Origin: Rhodanobacteraceae bacterium
Lineage (GTDB): Bacteria > Pseudomonadota > Gammaproteobacteria > Xanthomonadales > SZUA-5
NCBI GenBank assembly: GCA_016717705.1
Contig: JADKFD010000005.1
Coordinates: 1-64,000 of the forward strand
Direction of reading: 5' to 3'
DNA length: 64,000 bases
In this document: positions 20,436-28,584 of the stretch, in pieces
How the letters are laid out: every line of letters starts with the position of its first letter
How positions within the stretch are numbered: position 1 is the stretch's first letter
The notes under the pieces: generated by a model
What the model was told of the DNA's origin: nothing
The model's input: the letters and a program-made list of their open reading frames with translations, nothing else
The model's database searches: none
Position numbers and translations under genes: made by a program

Positions 20436-21296
20436 ATGCACACCCTGGATCAAAACTGGTACTCCGAGGCCCATGCCGGGTCGAATTCGGCGATTTCCTT
20501 CAAGATCAAGCGCTTGCTGCACTCTGAGAAGACGCCGTACCAGACCATCGACATCTACGAGACCACCGATTGGGGCAACCTGATGGTGATCGACCAGTGC
20601 GTGATGCTGACCACGCGCGACAACTTCCTCTATCACGAGATGATGTCGCACCCGGCGCTGTTCACCCATCCGCGCGCCAAGCGCGTGGTCATCATCGGCG
20701 GCGGCGACTGCGGCACCTTGCGCGAAGTGCTCAAGCACGAGGAAGTCGAAGAGGCGGTCCAGTGCGATATCGACGAGCGCGTGACGCGGCTCGCCGAGCA
20801 GTATTTCCCGGAATTGTGCGAAAACAACCACGACCCGCGCGCCAAGCTGATGTTCGGCGACGGCATCAAGTTCATGGCCGAACACGAGCCGGACACGCTC
20901 GATGTCATCATCGTCGACTCCACCGATCCGGTGGGCCCGGCCGAGGGCCTGTTCAACCGCGCCTTTTACCAGTCCTGTCTGAAGGCGCTGCGCCCCGGTG
21001 GCATCCTGGTGCAGCAAAGCGAGTCGCCGCTGATTCACCTGCCGTTGATCACCGCGATGCGCACGCAGATGAAGGGCGCTGGATTCGGCTTCCTGCGCAC
21101 GCTGTGTTTCCCGCAGCCGTGCTACCCGTCGGGCTGGTGGAGCTGCACCATGGCGCGCAAGGGCATCGATCTCAACAGCTTCCGCGAACGTGGTGCGGCG
21201 ACCAAGAAGTTCGAAACCCGCTATTACAACGTCGATATCCACCGCGCCGGCCTCGCCATGCCGGAATTCATGAAGGCCGCGTTCCCGGAAGCCTGA
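20436..21296 (+). CDS. speE: Spermidine synthase
   Basis: A 286-residue polyamine aminopropyltransferase that makes spermidine from putrescine and decarboxylated SAM. It shows the family blocks in order: NLMVIDQCVMLTTRDNFLYH, VVIIGGGDCGTLREVLKH (SAM binding), ACID residue in CDIDERVT, and catalytic Asp in IIVDSTDPVGPAEGLF, then PSGWWSCTMARKG. The ATG at 20436 gives MHTLDQNWYSE, the usual start; a TTG at 20415 is possible but unneeded, and GAAGAGG lies about 12 nt before the ATG. A heptamer inverted element lies upstream. Confidence 0.93.
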   Translation: MHTLDQNWYSEAHAGSNSAISFKIKRLLHSEKTPYQTIDIYETTDWGNLMVIDQCVMLTTRDNFLYHEMMSHPALFTHPRAKRVVIIGGGDCGTLREVLKHEEVEEAVQCDIDERVTRLAEQYFPELCENNHDPRAKLMFGDGIKFMAEHEPDTLDVIIVDSTDPVGPAEGLFNRAFYQSCLKALRPGGILVQQSESPLIHLPLITAMRTQMKGAGFGFLRTLCFPQPCYPSGWWSCTMARKGIDLNSFRERGAATKKFETRYYNVDIHRAGLAMPEFMKAAFPEA

Positions 21297-21448
21297 GCGG
21301 GTCCCGGGTCGCCCGTGCGCCATCGAAGTGCGCGGGCGTTCACGTCGGACGGCGCCGCGCGGTTGTATTCTTGGCGCGAATCCATGCGTGCACCCGAACG
21401 GGCCGCATGGTGGCAGCAACCGGCAGACGCAAAAAAGGTGACCGAGCC

Positions 21449-21612
21449 ATGACTCAGCGATTCATTCTCAGCGCCGCCATCGCGGCGAGCCTACTGGTGT
21501 TTTGCAGCGGCCCGCTTCATGCCCAGAGCGCTGAAGCCAGCCTGCTCATCAGCAACGAGTCCAACCGCGACTTCAAGCAGCTCTACCTGTCGAGCGACGC
21601 CGGCCTGAACTG
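21449..21612 (+). CDS. Secreted protein, truncated by a poly-G block
   Basis: From the ATG at 21449 runs a clear signal peptide (ILSAAIAASLLVFCSGPLHA) and about 27 mature residues (EASLLISNESNRDFKQLYLS then SDAGLNWG) before the sequence turns into G-homopolymer. The 'N-S-x-R-x-I/F-x-x-L-Y-L/V-S...WG' pattern resembles small secreted proteins whose repeats read 'N.TG..I..LYVSP...WG.DLL'. The match is tentative. The rest of the gene is not readable here. Confidence 0.5.
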
Positions 21613-21745
21613 GGGGGAGGGGGGGGGGGGGTGGGGTTCCCGGGGGGGGGGCTCCGGGGGGGGGGGATAGGGGGGGGGGGGGGGGGGCGCCGGGGGGGGG
21701 AGGCGGGCGGGGGGGGGGGGAGGGGGCTGGGGGGCGGGGTCGGTC
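21612..21745. other. About 130-nt G-rich block, suspected consensus artefact
   Basis: Nearly all G with scattered single A, T and C, unlike any neighbour. It begins inside a coding sequence, at codons for WG, and ends near a C-rich/G-rich stretch before xerC. The true length of the missing DNA cannot be judged. Confidence 0.7.
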
Positions 21746-21785
21746 CCCACAAGATGCTGGGATCGCCGGGGGCGGGCCGGCGTGT

Positions 21786-22712
21786 TCAGCGGCGCCGGGC
21801 GCGCGGGTGCGCGCGGTCGTAGACCTCGGCCAGATGCTGGAAATTGAGGTGCGTGTACACCTGCGTGGTGCCGATGTCGGCATGGCCGAGCAACTCCTGC
21901 ACCGCGCGCAGGTCGCCGCTCGATTCGAGCAGATGGCTGGCAAAGGAATGCCGCAAGAGGTGCGGATGCACGCGCTGCCAGATGCCCTGGCGTTGCGCCC
22001 AGTACTTGACCCGGGCCTGGATCGCACGTGGACTCAGGGCGCCGCCGCGGCCATTGCCGAACACCGGCTGCTGCGGCGCCTGTCCGTGTTCCGCGGCGAG
22101 TTCGCGTAGCGCGGTCAGCGCCAGCGAACCGACCGGCACGATGCGCGTCTTGCTGCCCTTGCCCAGCACCCGCACGCTGCCGTCGGCAAGATCGAGCTCG
22201 CTCCAGTGCAGCGCGGCCACTTCCGACAGGCGCAAGCCACTCGAATAGAACAGCTCCAGCAAAGCGCGATCGCGTGTCGACAGCGCCTCGCCTTCGGGAA
22301 TCTCGACCAATCGCGTCACTGCGTCGGCATCCAGCACGGCAGGCAGACGCTTGCCGGATTTGGGCGGCTTGATACCGTGCGCCGGATTGACCAGTTCCGG
22401 ATGACGCGCCTGGCGCAGCCAGCGATAGAAGCTGCGCAGTGCGGCCAGCATCAGCGCCAGGCTGCGCGGCGCCAGGCCGCGCCGGTGCGCGTGGGCAATT
22501 GCCGCACGCACCTGATCGCGACGCACACCCGGCCAGCCAGCGACGCCAGCGTCGGCAAAGGCGCGTGCCAGTTCGTCCAGTTGCCGTCGATAGGTGCCCG
22601 TGGTGCGTGGCGACAGCCGGCGTTCGACCGACAGATGCGCGAGGAAATCGTCGATCGGCTGTTGCCAGGCGGGCGGCAGCTCGATGGGGGCGGGCGTCGT
22701 CTCGTCACTCAT
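21786..22712 (-). CDS. xerC: Tyrosine recombinase XerC
   Basis: A 308-residue recombinase. Residues about 15-105 are the SAM-like core-binding domain (FLAHLSVERRLSPRTTGTYRR) and about 125-300 the catalytic domain. The catalytic set is visible: Arg in SSGLRLSEVAAL, His-x-x-Arg in HPHLLRHSFASHLL, His in LLGHADIGTTQ and nucleophile Tyr in VYTHLNF. With XerD it resolves chromosome dimers at dif. Position after lptM, dapF and DUF484 is the conserved gammaproteobacterial order, supporting XerC over XerD. The ATG at 22712 leads directly to the domain. Confidence 0.93.
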   Translation of the reverse strand: MSDETTPAPIELPPAWQQPIDDFLAHLSVERRLSPRTTGTYRRQLDELARAFADAGVAGWPGVRRDQVRAAIAHAHRRGLAPRSLALMLAALRSFYRWLRQARHPELVNPAHGIKPPKSGKRLPAVLDADAVTRLVEIPEGEALSTRDRALLELFYSSGLRLSEVAALHWSELDLADGSVRVLGKGSKTRIVPVGSLALTALRELAAEHGQAPQQPVFGNGRGGALSPRAIQARVKYWAQRQGIWQRVHPHLLRHSFASHLLESSGDLRAVQELLGHADIGTTQVYTHLNFQHLAEVYDRAHPRARRR

Positions 22713-22735
22713 TTCGCGATAGTCGCATGCGACAG

Positions 22736-22809
22736 ATCGCGCGCAAGCGCGCTCCTACAAATCTTGCGTGGATTCACGGAGAAATTGTAGGAGCGCGCTC
22801 GCGCGCGAT
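22736..22809. repeat. Inverted pair of GTAGGAGCGCGC-type REP-like palindromes
   Basis: Units at 22736-22760 and 22785-22809 face each other around 24 nt. They occupy the xerC-DUF484 intergenic gap inside what is otherwise a conserved operon, so they may shape the RNA rather than end it. Confidence 0.85.
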
Positions 22810-22822
22810 GCATTTGATCGGG

Positions 22823-23500
22823 TTACGGCCGCGCCGCCGCCGCCAGCAGCGCCGTCTCGATCAACTCGGCGATCTGCCGCAGAAAGACCGTGCCCATGCC
22901 TGGATGGAAGCGATTCGGGTCGGCGCTGCCAATGCCGAGGAAGCCGACGCTGCCGAAGGGCAGGACCACGGCGGACGTCACTTCGCCGGACAGATCGCCA
23001 AACAGGAAATCGAGCTTGTCCTGGCGCAGTCGACCGCACAGCGGATCGTGGCGCGCACGCAGTTCGGCAAAGGTGTGCAGCGATTCCTCGGCTGAGTCGA
23101 CTTCGATCAGCCACGCCTCGTCGATCATCAATCGCGGCAGTCCGACCAGGCACACGCGGACCAGGTCGGTGTGAAAGTCCTCGCGCAAGCTCGCAGCAAT
23201 CGCCAGGACGGTATCGCGAAAGCTGGCGGCGCGCAGCAGTCGCAGAGCCAACTGATGGACGCGGCCAACCAGCGTCTGGTTCTCCTCGGCCACGGTCACC
23301 AGATCGCGCAGTCGCATGCTCAATGAGCGGTTCTTCTCACGCAGCACTTCCAGCTGGTAGTTGGTCAACGAGGTTGCAGCGCCAGCCTCGCGCGGCATCA
23401 CCAGGGCCAGCGCCAGATCCGGGTAATCGGACAGGAAGTTCGGATGGCGGCGCAGGTACCCGGCAATGTGGTCGGGATTCAGGTCTAGGTAATCGGTCAC
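22823..23500 (-). CDS. DUF484 family protein (GAF-like fold)
   Basis: A 225-residue protein of the DUF484 family, whose members adopt a GAF-like fold and always neighbour xerC in gammaproteobacteria. The start region DLNPDHIAGYLRRHPNFLSD is the hallmark of the family ('v..yL..hPdFF...p.ll'). Next come a coiled coil (about 45-85) and the domain with GLPRLMIDEAW and FGSVGFLGIGSADPNRFHPG. Function is not established; a regulatory role is guessed from the fold. It opens at GTG 23500, 52 nt after dapF. Confidence 0.85.
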   Translation of the reverse strand: MTDYLDLNPDHIAGYLRRHPNFLSDYPDLALALVMPREAGAATSLTNYQLEVLREKNRSLSMRLRDLVTVAEENQTLVGRVHQLALRLLRAASFRDTVLAIAASLREDFHTDLVRVCLVGLPRLMIDEAWLIEVDSAEESLHTFAELRARHDPLCGRLRQDKLDFLFGDLSGEVTSAVVLPFGSVGFLGIGSADPNRFHPGMGTVFLRQIAELIETALLAAAARP

Positions 23501-23552
23501 GAGAATTTTCGCTCTGTGGGTCTCGAAAAGCGGTCAACTGAGGTTTTCGGGA

Positions 23553-24377
23553 TCAAGGATAGAACTCCCCGTCGAAAACGAAGGTGGCCGGTCCGGCCAG
23601 GTAAACGGGCTGGCCGTTGCCGGCCCAGCGCACGCGCAAGCGCCCGCCCGGCAGGTCGATGGCCACCGCGGCGTCGATCTCGTCGGTCAGCCGCAGCGCA
23701 ACCATCGCGGCGCAGGCACCGCTGCCGCAGGCGAGGGTTTCGCCGACGCCGCGTTCCCAGACGCGCAGCCGCAGGTGGCTGCGATCGACGATTTCGACGA
23801 ATCCCACATTGGCGCGGTCGGGGAAACGTGCGTGGCACTCGATCTGCGCGCCGACTTGCGCCACCGGTGCCAGCGCCACCGAGTCGACGGTCAGTACCGC
23901 GTGCGGGTTACCCAGCGACAGCGCGGCAATCGGGTATTGCGCGTCGCCCAGGTCGATCAGGTAGCGCGCCTGGCACCGCGGCGCCAGGAACGGGATGTCG
24001 GCGGGTTCCAGGCGAGGCACGCCCAGCGCCAGTTCGACCTCGCCGCCATCGAGGAAATGCACCACCACCGGGCCGCCCGGACTGTCCAGTACCGCGCCGT
24101 CGGCCAGCCCGTGGCGCTCGCGCAGATAGCGCGACACGCAACGCGCGCCGTTGCCGCACTGACCGGCTGCGCTGCCGTCCGCGTTGACGATGCGATAGGC
24201 GTAGCCGCCGGCGGGTGCGGCCTCGATCACCATGATTTGGTCGCAACCGACGCCAAAATGCCGATCCGCCAGGCGTCTGGCCAGCGCGGCATCAGGGAAG
24301 GGCGCGCCCGCGATCCGGTCGAGGATCACGAAGTCGTTGCCGGCGCCTTGCATCTTGGTAAAGCGCAACGCGCTCAC
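23553..24377 (-). CDS. dapF: Diaminopimelate epimerase
   Basis: A 274-residue epimerase that turns LL-diaminopimelate into the meso form for lysine and peptidoglycan. Both active-site Cys are visible: NADGSAAGQCGNGARC and ETLACGSGACAAM, as is the start motif FTKMQGAGNDFVILD and the LGNPHAV block. The GTG at 24377 overlaps the lptM stop as GTGA, giving strong support for that start and for translational coupling. It feeds meso-DAP to MurE (47731-49227). A DUF484 gene and xerC follow. Confidence 0.94.
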   Translation of the reverse strand: MSALRFTKMQGAGNDFVILDRIAGAPFPDAALARRLADRHFGVGCDQIMVIEAAPAGGYAYRIVNADGSAAGQCGNGARCVSRYLRERHGLADGAVLDSPGGPVVVHFLDGGEVELALGVPRLEPADIPFLAPRCQARYLIDLGDAQYPIAALSLGNPHAVLTVDSVALAPVAQVGAQIECHARFPDRANVGFVEIVDRSHLRLRVWERGVGETLACGSGACAAMVALRLTDEIDAAVAIDLPGGRLRVRWAGNGQPVYLAGPATFVFDGEFYP

Positions 24378-24502
24378 TGGGCGGGCTGCTCCGGCTTCGC
24401 CGGCTCCTCCGACGGCATGGTCAGCGGCCCCTTGGCGCCGCAGGCGGCGAGCGTGGCGAGCAGTGCGCAAAGCACGGCGAGGCGGGCGAGGGTTGTGCGC
24501 AT
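24374..24502 (-). CDS. lptM: LptM-type small lipoprotein
   Basis: A 42-residue lipoprotein: signal part MRTTLARLAVLCALLATLAA, lipobox TLAAC with Cys21, then GAKGPLTMPSEEPAKPEQPAQ read in two pieces. The GxKGPL motif after the lipid Cys is the signature of LptM (YifL), which helps the LptD outer-membrane translocon mature with correct disulphides. Location directly before dapF is the conserved context. It was too short for simple ORF cut-offs; the ATG at 24502 gives a typical length. Confidence 0.9.
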   Translation of the reverse strand: MRTTLARLAVLCALLATLAACGAKGPLTMPSEEPAKPEQPAQ

Positions 24503-24602
24503 GGGGTCGGCCTGATGGCAGTTGGCAGCAGTATAGAGGCGGAGAGACCGGGATCTCGGGGTCGGCGCGATAGCTTGGCTTCACTGTGGGTGAAGTCAGA
24601 GC

Positions 24603-24629
24603 ATCGCGGGATAAACCCGCTCCCACAAA
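24603..24629. repeat. GTGGGAGCGG-type REP-like palindrome, single
   Basis: The unit GCGGGATAAACCCGCTCCCAC matches the right arm of the pair at 10673-10749. It lies in the intergenic region between divergent lptM and the carboxylesterase gene; a degraded partner may be at 24574-24595. Confidence 0.6.
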
Positions 24630-24685
24630 GGCCGGGGGCTTTTCCGGCAGAATCGCAGGCTTCGCTTGTCGCCCAGGATTCAACC

Positions 24686-25354
24686 GTGTCGCATCTTTTG
24701 GAAACCATCGAAGTCGAAACCGGCGCCAATCCGCGCCATGCGGTCATCTGGCTGCATGGCTTGGGCGCCGACGGCCACGATTTCGAACCCATCGTGCCGG
24801 AACTGGTGCTGCGGCATTGGCCGGCGCTGCGCTTTGTCTTCCCCAATGCCCCGATGCGCCCGATCACGGTCAACGGCGGCATGCGCATGCGCGGCTGGTA
24901 CGACATCGGCGGCGCCGACATCGCGCACAAGCAGGACGAAGTCGGCGTGCGCGGTTCGATCGTGGCGATCGAGCACCTGATCGATCGGGAAAATGCGCGT
25001 GGCATTCCCTCCGAACGCATCATCCTGGCCGGCTTCTCGCAGGGCGGGGCGATCACTTTGGCGACTGGCCTGCGGCGCCAGCGACCGCTGCTCGGCCTGG
25101 TCGCACTGTCGACCTATCTGCCGCTGCACGAGACATTTCCAGCCGAGGCCGCGCCGGAAAGCTTGAAAGTGCCGATCTTCATGGGCCACGGCCATTTCGA
25201 CCCGGTGGTGCCCGAGTCGCTCGGGATCATGAGCCGCGACTGGCTGAAAGCCCTCGGCTGCCCGATCGAATGGAAGTCCTACCCGATGCCGCATTCGGTG
25301 TGCGCCGAGGAAATCCGCGACCTGACGCGCTGGTTCGAGGCGCGGCTGGTGTAG
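24686..25354 (+). CDS. Carboxylesterase / phospholipase family hydrolase
   Basis: A 222-residue alpha/beta hydrolase of the carboxylesterase (EstB / acyl-protein-thioesterase-like) family. It has AVIWLHGLGADGHDF (oxyanion), nucleophile Ser in ILAGFSQGGAITLA, Asp in MGHGHFDPVVP and His in YPMPHSVCAEEI, all at usual spacing. No signal peptide is seen, so it is cytosolic. It acts on short-chain esters or lysophospholipids by family knowledge. GTG at 24686 fits the family length (218-223); there is no ATG nearby in frame. Confidence 0.88.
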   Translation: MSHLLETIEVETGANPRHAVIWLHGLGADGHDFEPIVPELVLRHWPALRFVFPNAPMRPITVNGGMRMRGWYDIGGADIAHKQDEVGVRGSIVAIEHLIDRENARGIPSERIILAGFSQGGAITLATGLRRQRPLLGLVALSTYLPLHETFPAEAAPESLKVPIFMGHGHFDPVVPESLGIMSRDWLKALGCPIEWKSYPMPHSVCAEEIRDLTRWFEARLV

Positions 25355-25408
25355 TCGCGCCGGATGGCCGGCCTGGGGCCGACGATCCGCGCAAGCTGCT
25401 GAAAGAGC

Positions 25409-25433
25409 ATCGCGCGCAAGCGCGCTCCTACAA
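25409..25433. repeat. GTAGGAGCGCGC-type REP-like palindrome, single
   Basis: One complete unit with an ATCGCGCGCAAGCGCG palindrome and CTCCTACAA end. A degraded second unit may lie at 25465-25485. It lies between convergent carboxylesterase and methyltransferase genes. Confidence 0.7.
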
Positions 25434-25500
25434 TTTCTGCGTGGACCTCCATCGAGGTTGCATGCGCTTGCGCTGCGATACTCTTGTCGTATCGCGTCCG

Positions 25501-26250
25501 CTACACCGCCACGCCACGCACCATCACGCGCTTGCCGTACAGGTGCTGCTCGTAGCCGTCTGCCGGCGGTGGCACCAAGGCGACGTCGGTAAAGCCGATC
25601 TGACGCATGATCCACATGAGGCCCTCGGTGTCGGGCGCCAGGCAGATGCCGGTGGTGGAGGCCTCCGCGGCGTGGGTTTCCTCCATTTCGTCGATGATGC
25701 CGAAACTGCCTTTCAGCGGTCGCACGAAGCGGTAATTGCCCCAGTCGACAAAGCCGCGCATGCCCGGCACCACCTGGGTTTCGACCAGGCACAAGCCGCC
25801 TTTGGCGGTCAGCGCGCGCGCCCGGCGCAGCGCGCCGATCGGGTTCTCCAGGTGGTAGATCAGCCCGAAGCAGAGCACCAGCGGATGCACGCCGAAGCGT
25901 TCCGGCGTGGTGTCATGCACATCGCACTGCTTGATCTTGATGCGTTCGGACAGGCCCATTGCCGCGATCACCGCCCGCGCATCGGCGACGTGCTCGTCGC
26001 GCGGTTCGATTCCCGTCACGCGGTCGACGCCGTGTTCGGTCAACTGCCAGGAAAACCAGCCTTGGTGACAGGCCAGGTCCACCGCGCTGGCGATCGGTGC
26101 GTTGCCGAAATGCTCGCGCAAGGCGCGGCCCATCATGTCGACACGGGTGGTGTGCACGGCGTCCAGCGCGCCGTCGTGATAGCTCGGTGTCACCGCGCCA
26201 CCCGGCAGCGGAAAACGGTAGAACCAGGTCTTGGCCAGCAGGTCTTTCAT
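25501..26250 (-). CDS. Class I SAM-dependent methyltransferase (CmoB/Mg-chelatase-like layout), substrate unknown
   Basis: A 249-residue Rossmann-fold methyltransferase: motif I AVDLACHQGWFSW (residues about 55-67), acidic end of strand beta2 in VTGIEPRDEHV, motif IV VLCFGLIYHLENP and strand beta5 with CLVETQV. The 'GxIYHLxNPxxxL' block resembles tRNA-modifying CmoB but the substrate-binding residues are not clear. It may act on a small molecule or tRNA. The ATG at 26250 sits just before a heptamer repeat element, so its own promoter or RBS lies within that repeat. Confidence 0.75.
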   Translation of the reverse strand: MKDLLAKTWFYRFPLPGGAVTPSYHDGALDAVHTTRVDMMGRALREHFGNAPIASAVDLACHQGWFSWQLTEHGVDRVTGIEPRDEHVADARAVIAAMGLSERIKIKQCDVHDTTPERFGVHPLVLCFGLIYHLENPIGALRRARALTAKGGLCLVETQVVPGMRGFVDWGNYRFVRPLKGSFGIIDEMEETHAAEASTTGICLAPDTEGLMWIMRQIGFTDVALVPPPADGYEQHLYGKRVMVRGVAV

Positions 26251-26251
26251 G

Positions 26252-26557
26252 GATGGTGGAGTGGTGGTGGTGGTAGTGGTGTGAGTGGTGAGTGGTGAGT
26301 AGTGGTGGTGAGTGGTAGAAGCGGCTGGCGCGAGATGGATGACTTGCGACTGAATCTCACAGACCGCCTGATCGAGTGGGAGTTCCGTGGCGACGCGAGC
26401 GTCGAGTGGCAGGAGCCTTGTGGACGAAAAGGTCCGGAATCGGCAAGGATGGCCGATGCTCCCGCGTTGCGAATCCCCTCAACTCAACGAAAGTGACGGG
26501 TTTTACTCACTACTCACCACTCACCACTCACTACTCACCACTCACCACTCACCGCTT
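26252..26557. repeat. Heptamer inverted element (GTGAGTG type) ending inside the Kef-type gene
   Basis: Left arm (26252-26320): GTGGTGG-like degenerate units grading into GTGAGTG, GTGAGTG, GTGAGTA. Right arm (26498-26557): about eight units of CACTCAC/TACTCAC, preceded by GGGTTTTAC. The core is about 180 nt. The stop codon of the Kef-type gene (26549-26551) is in the right arm. The inner boundary GTGAGTAAAACCC matches those at 30114-30580 and 39143-39327. Confidence 0.85.
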
Positions 26558-28345
26558 CTGCAACCCACTACTCCCCGCCTCGAACAACGCCACCAGATCC
26601 TTGCGCGACTGTTCGGTGCTCTGGATCAGCGCCGATTCGTCGTCGTAGACCAGGTGCTGTTCGCGCAACAGTTGCTCGTCGAAATCGACAAAGCGTTCGA
26701 CGCGTTCGGCCGCGGTGTGCGCGTCGAAGCCGATGTGCTCGAGCATCTGTCGCGTCATCAGCAGGCTGGAATGCAGGGTCTCGCGGACGATGTCGTCGAC
26801 GCCCATGTCCATCAGCTTGAACGCGTGCTGGCGATTGCGCGCCCGCGCCAGCACCCGTACGTGCGGATACAGGCGACGCATGGCACGGGCGACGCGCAGC
26901 GAGTGCTCGGGGTCGTCGAGTGCCAGGATGAAGACCTTGGCATCGCCAACCCGCGCCGCGCGCAGGATCTCCGGACGCGCTGGATCGCCGTAATACAGTT
27001 TGGTGCCGAAGCGGCGGCTGAAGTCGACCTGCTCGGAGGATGGCTCGATCACGGTGAACGGAATCTGCTGCGCCGCCAGCACGCGGCCGGGAATCTGGCC
27101 GACGCGGCCGAAACCGGCGATGACGACATCGACGCGCTCGTCGGGAATGGCGTCGGCCTCGCGCTGCGGTGTCCCACGTTCGGCACGCCGGTCGGCAAAG
27201 GCCGCCAGCCCCAGCACCAGGAAGGGTGTCAGCGCCATCGCCAGCGCCACCACCAGATTGAGCATGGCGGCCAGTTCCGCGGTCAGCAGATGCGAGCGTT
27301 CGGCGCTGGCAAAGACCACGAAGGCAAATTCGCCGCCCGAAGCCAGCAGCGCTGCCAGCAACAGGCTGGCGCGCTCGCTGTAACGGAAGGCTCGCCCGAC
27401 TGCCCACATCACGCTGACTTGCAGCGCCAGCACGCCGAGCACCAGGCCAATCACGATCAGCGGGCGCGCAACCAGCAAGGGCAGATCGAGGTTCATGCCG
27501 ACGCCCATGAAGAACAGGCCCAGCAACAGGCCCTTGAACGGCTCGATATGCGATTCCAGTTCGTGGCGGTATTCGGAATCGGCCAGCAGCACGCCGGCGA
27601 GGAAGGCGCCGAGGCCCATAGACAGGCCGGCCATCTGCATCAACAGTGCCGTACCCAGCACCACCAGCAACGAGGTCGCAGTGAACACCTCGACCAGCTT
27701 GGTCGCGGCGACGATGCGAAACACCGGTCGCAGCAGGTAGCGCCCGGCGACCACCACCAGCACGATGCTGCCGATGACGATCAGCACCGATTGCCAGACC
27801 GGGCGCGCGGCCTCGATCACCTCGCCAGCTGCCAGCAGCGGAATCAGCGCCAGCACCGGCACCGCGACCAGATCCTGGAACAGGAACACACCGAAGGAGG
27901 CGCGGCCGTGGTCGGCGGTCAGCTCGGAACGCTCCGACAGGATCTGCACGCCAAAGGCGGTCGACGACAGGGCGAGGCCGAATCCGGCGATCAAGGCAGC
28001 CGCAGTCGGCAATCCGAGCGCCAGTCCGGCGCCGGCCAGCAGTGCAGTCACCAGCCCCATCTGCGCGGCGCCGAGGCCAAACAGCAGTCGGCGCATCACC
28101 CACAGGCGCTGCGGCGACAACTCCAGCCCGAGCAGGAACAGCAGCATGACCACACCGATCTCGGAGAAGGTCAGCACCAGTTCCGGGTCGGCCACCAGAC
28201 CCAGCACCTGCGGACCGATGACCACCCCCGCCACCAGATAGCCGAGTACGGCGCCGAGTCGCGCGCGCTTGCTCAAGGGAACGGCGAACACGGTGGCCGC
28301 CAGGAAGATCACCGCGTACAGCAAGAATGTGTGGTCGTCGTGCAT
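26549..28345 (-). CDS. KefB/KefC-type potassium/proton antiporter
   Basis: A 598-residue monovalent-cation:proton antiporter-2 member. About twelve transmembrane helices (residues about 8-385) include LGYLVAGVVIGPQVLGL and FLLGLELSPQRLW, then a cytosolic TrkA-N/RCK domain (about 410-530) with the nucleotide fold VVIAGFGRVGQIPGRVLAAQ. It shows no glutathione-binding detail I can verify. It starts at ATG 28345 with MHDDHTFLLYAVIFLAATV. Its last codons and stop are made of heptamer repeat sequence: ...GLQKR then TGA inside GTGAGTGG units. Confidence 0.88.
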   Translation of the reverse strand: MHDDHTFLLYAVIFLAATVFAVPLSKRARLGAVLGYLVAGVVIGPQVLGLVADPELVLTFSEIGVVMLLFLLGLELSPQRLWVMRRLLFGLGAAQMGLVTALLAGAGLALGLPTAAALIAGFGLALSSTAFGVQILSERSELTADHGRASFGVFLFQDLVAVPVLALIPLLAAGEVIEAARPVWQSVLIVIGSIVLVVVAGRYLLRPVFRIVAATKLVEVFTATSLLVVLGTALLMQMAGLSMGLGAFLAGVLLADSEYRHELESHIEPFKGLLLGLFFMGVGMNLDLPLLVARPLIVIGLVLGVLALQVSVMWAVGRAFRYSERASLLLAALLASGGEFAFVVFASAERSHLLTAELAAMLNLVVALAMALTPFLVLGLAAFADRRAERGTPQREADAIPDERVDVVIAGFGRVGQIPGRVLAAQQIPFTVIEPSSEQVDFSRRFGTKLYYGDPARPEILRAARVGDAKVFILALDDPEHSLRVARAMRRLYPHVRVLARARNRQHAFKLMDMGVDDIVRETLHSSLLMTRQMLEHIGFDAHTAAERVERFVDFDEQLLREQHLVYDDESALIQSTEQSRKDLVALFEAGSSGLQKR

Positions 28346-28382
28346 AAGGGCGGCCGGGGCGGTGCGGATGGTGGGGATATTA

Positions 28383-28445
28383 CGGGACTCGGGACTCGAG
28401 ACTCGGGAAGCGGGACTCGGGACTCGGGACTCGACTCGGGAATCG
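28383..28445. repeat. Heptamer array (GGGACTC type)
   Basis: About eight 7-nt GGGACTC units, some with one-base changes (GAGACTC, GGGAATC), in tandem upstream of the Kef-type gene, downstream of the LpxL-type gene. It is mostly one orientation; a weak inverted partner is not visible. Confidence 0.7.
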
Positions 28446-28584
28446 GGCGTGGCGCGCGCGGTGCGGGCTTCTGTGGGTCCGGACCCTGTCCGGACGCTTT
28501 CCACCTGTTTCGCGCCAAGTGCCTTCGAACAAGGTTCGGACGCACCACAAGCCAAGATCTCCGAGCCTCGTCCTGTGCCCCGCG

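Noticed and set aside
21612..21745. Poly-Gly protein segment (collagen-like) in the 21449 gene
   Set aside because: The DNA is a G block of suspect quality, not codons with third-position variety.
24515..24685. Longer N-terminus for the carboxylesterase
   Set aside because: It would include REP palindrome sequence and has no similarity to the family; GTG 24686 gives normal length.
26252..26557. CRISPR array
   Set aside because: Unit length is 7 nt with no spacers; inverted arms are not a CRISPR feature; no cas genes.
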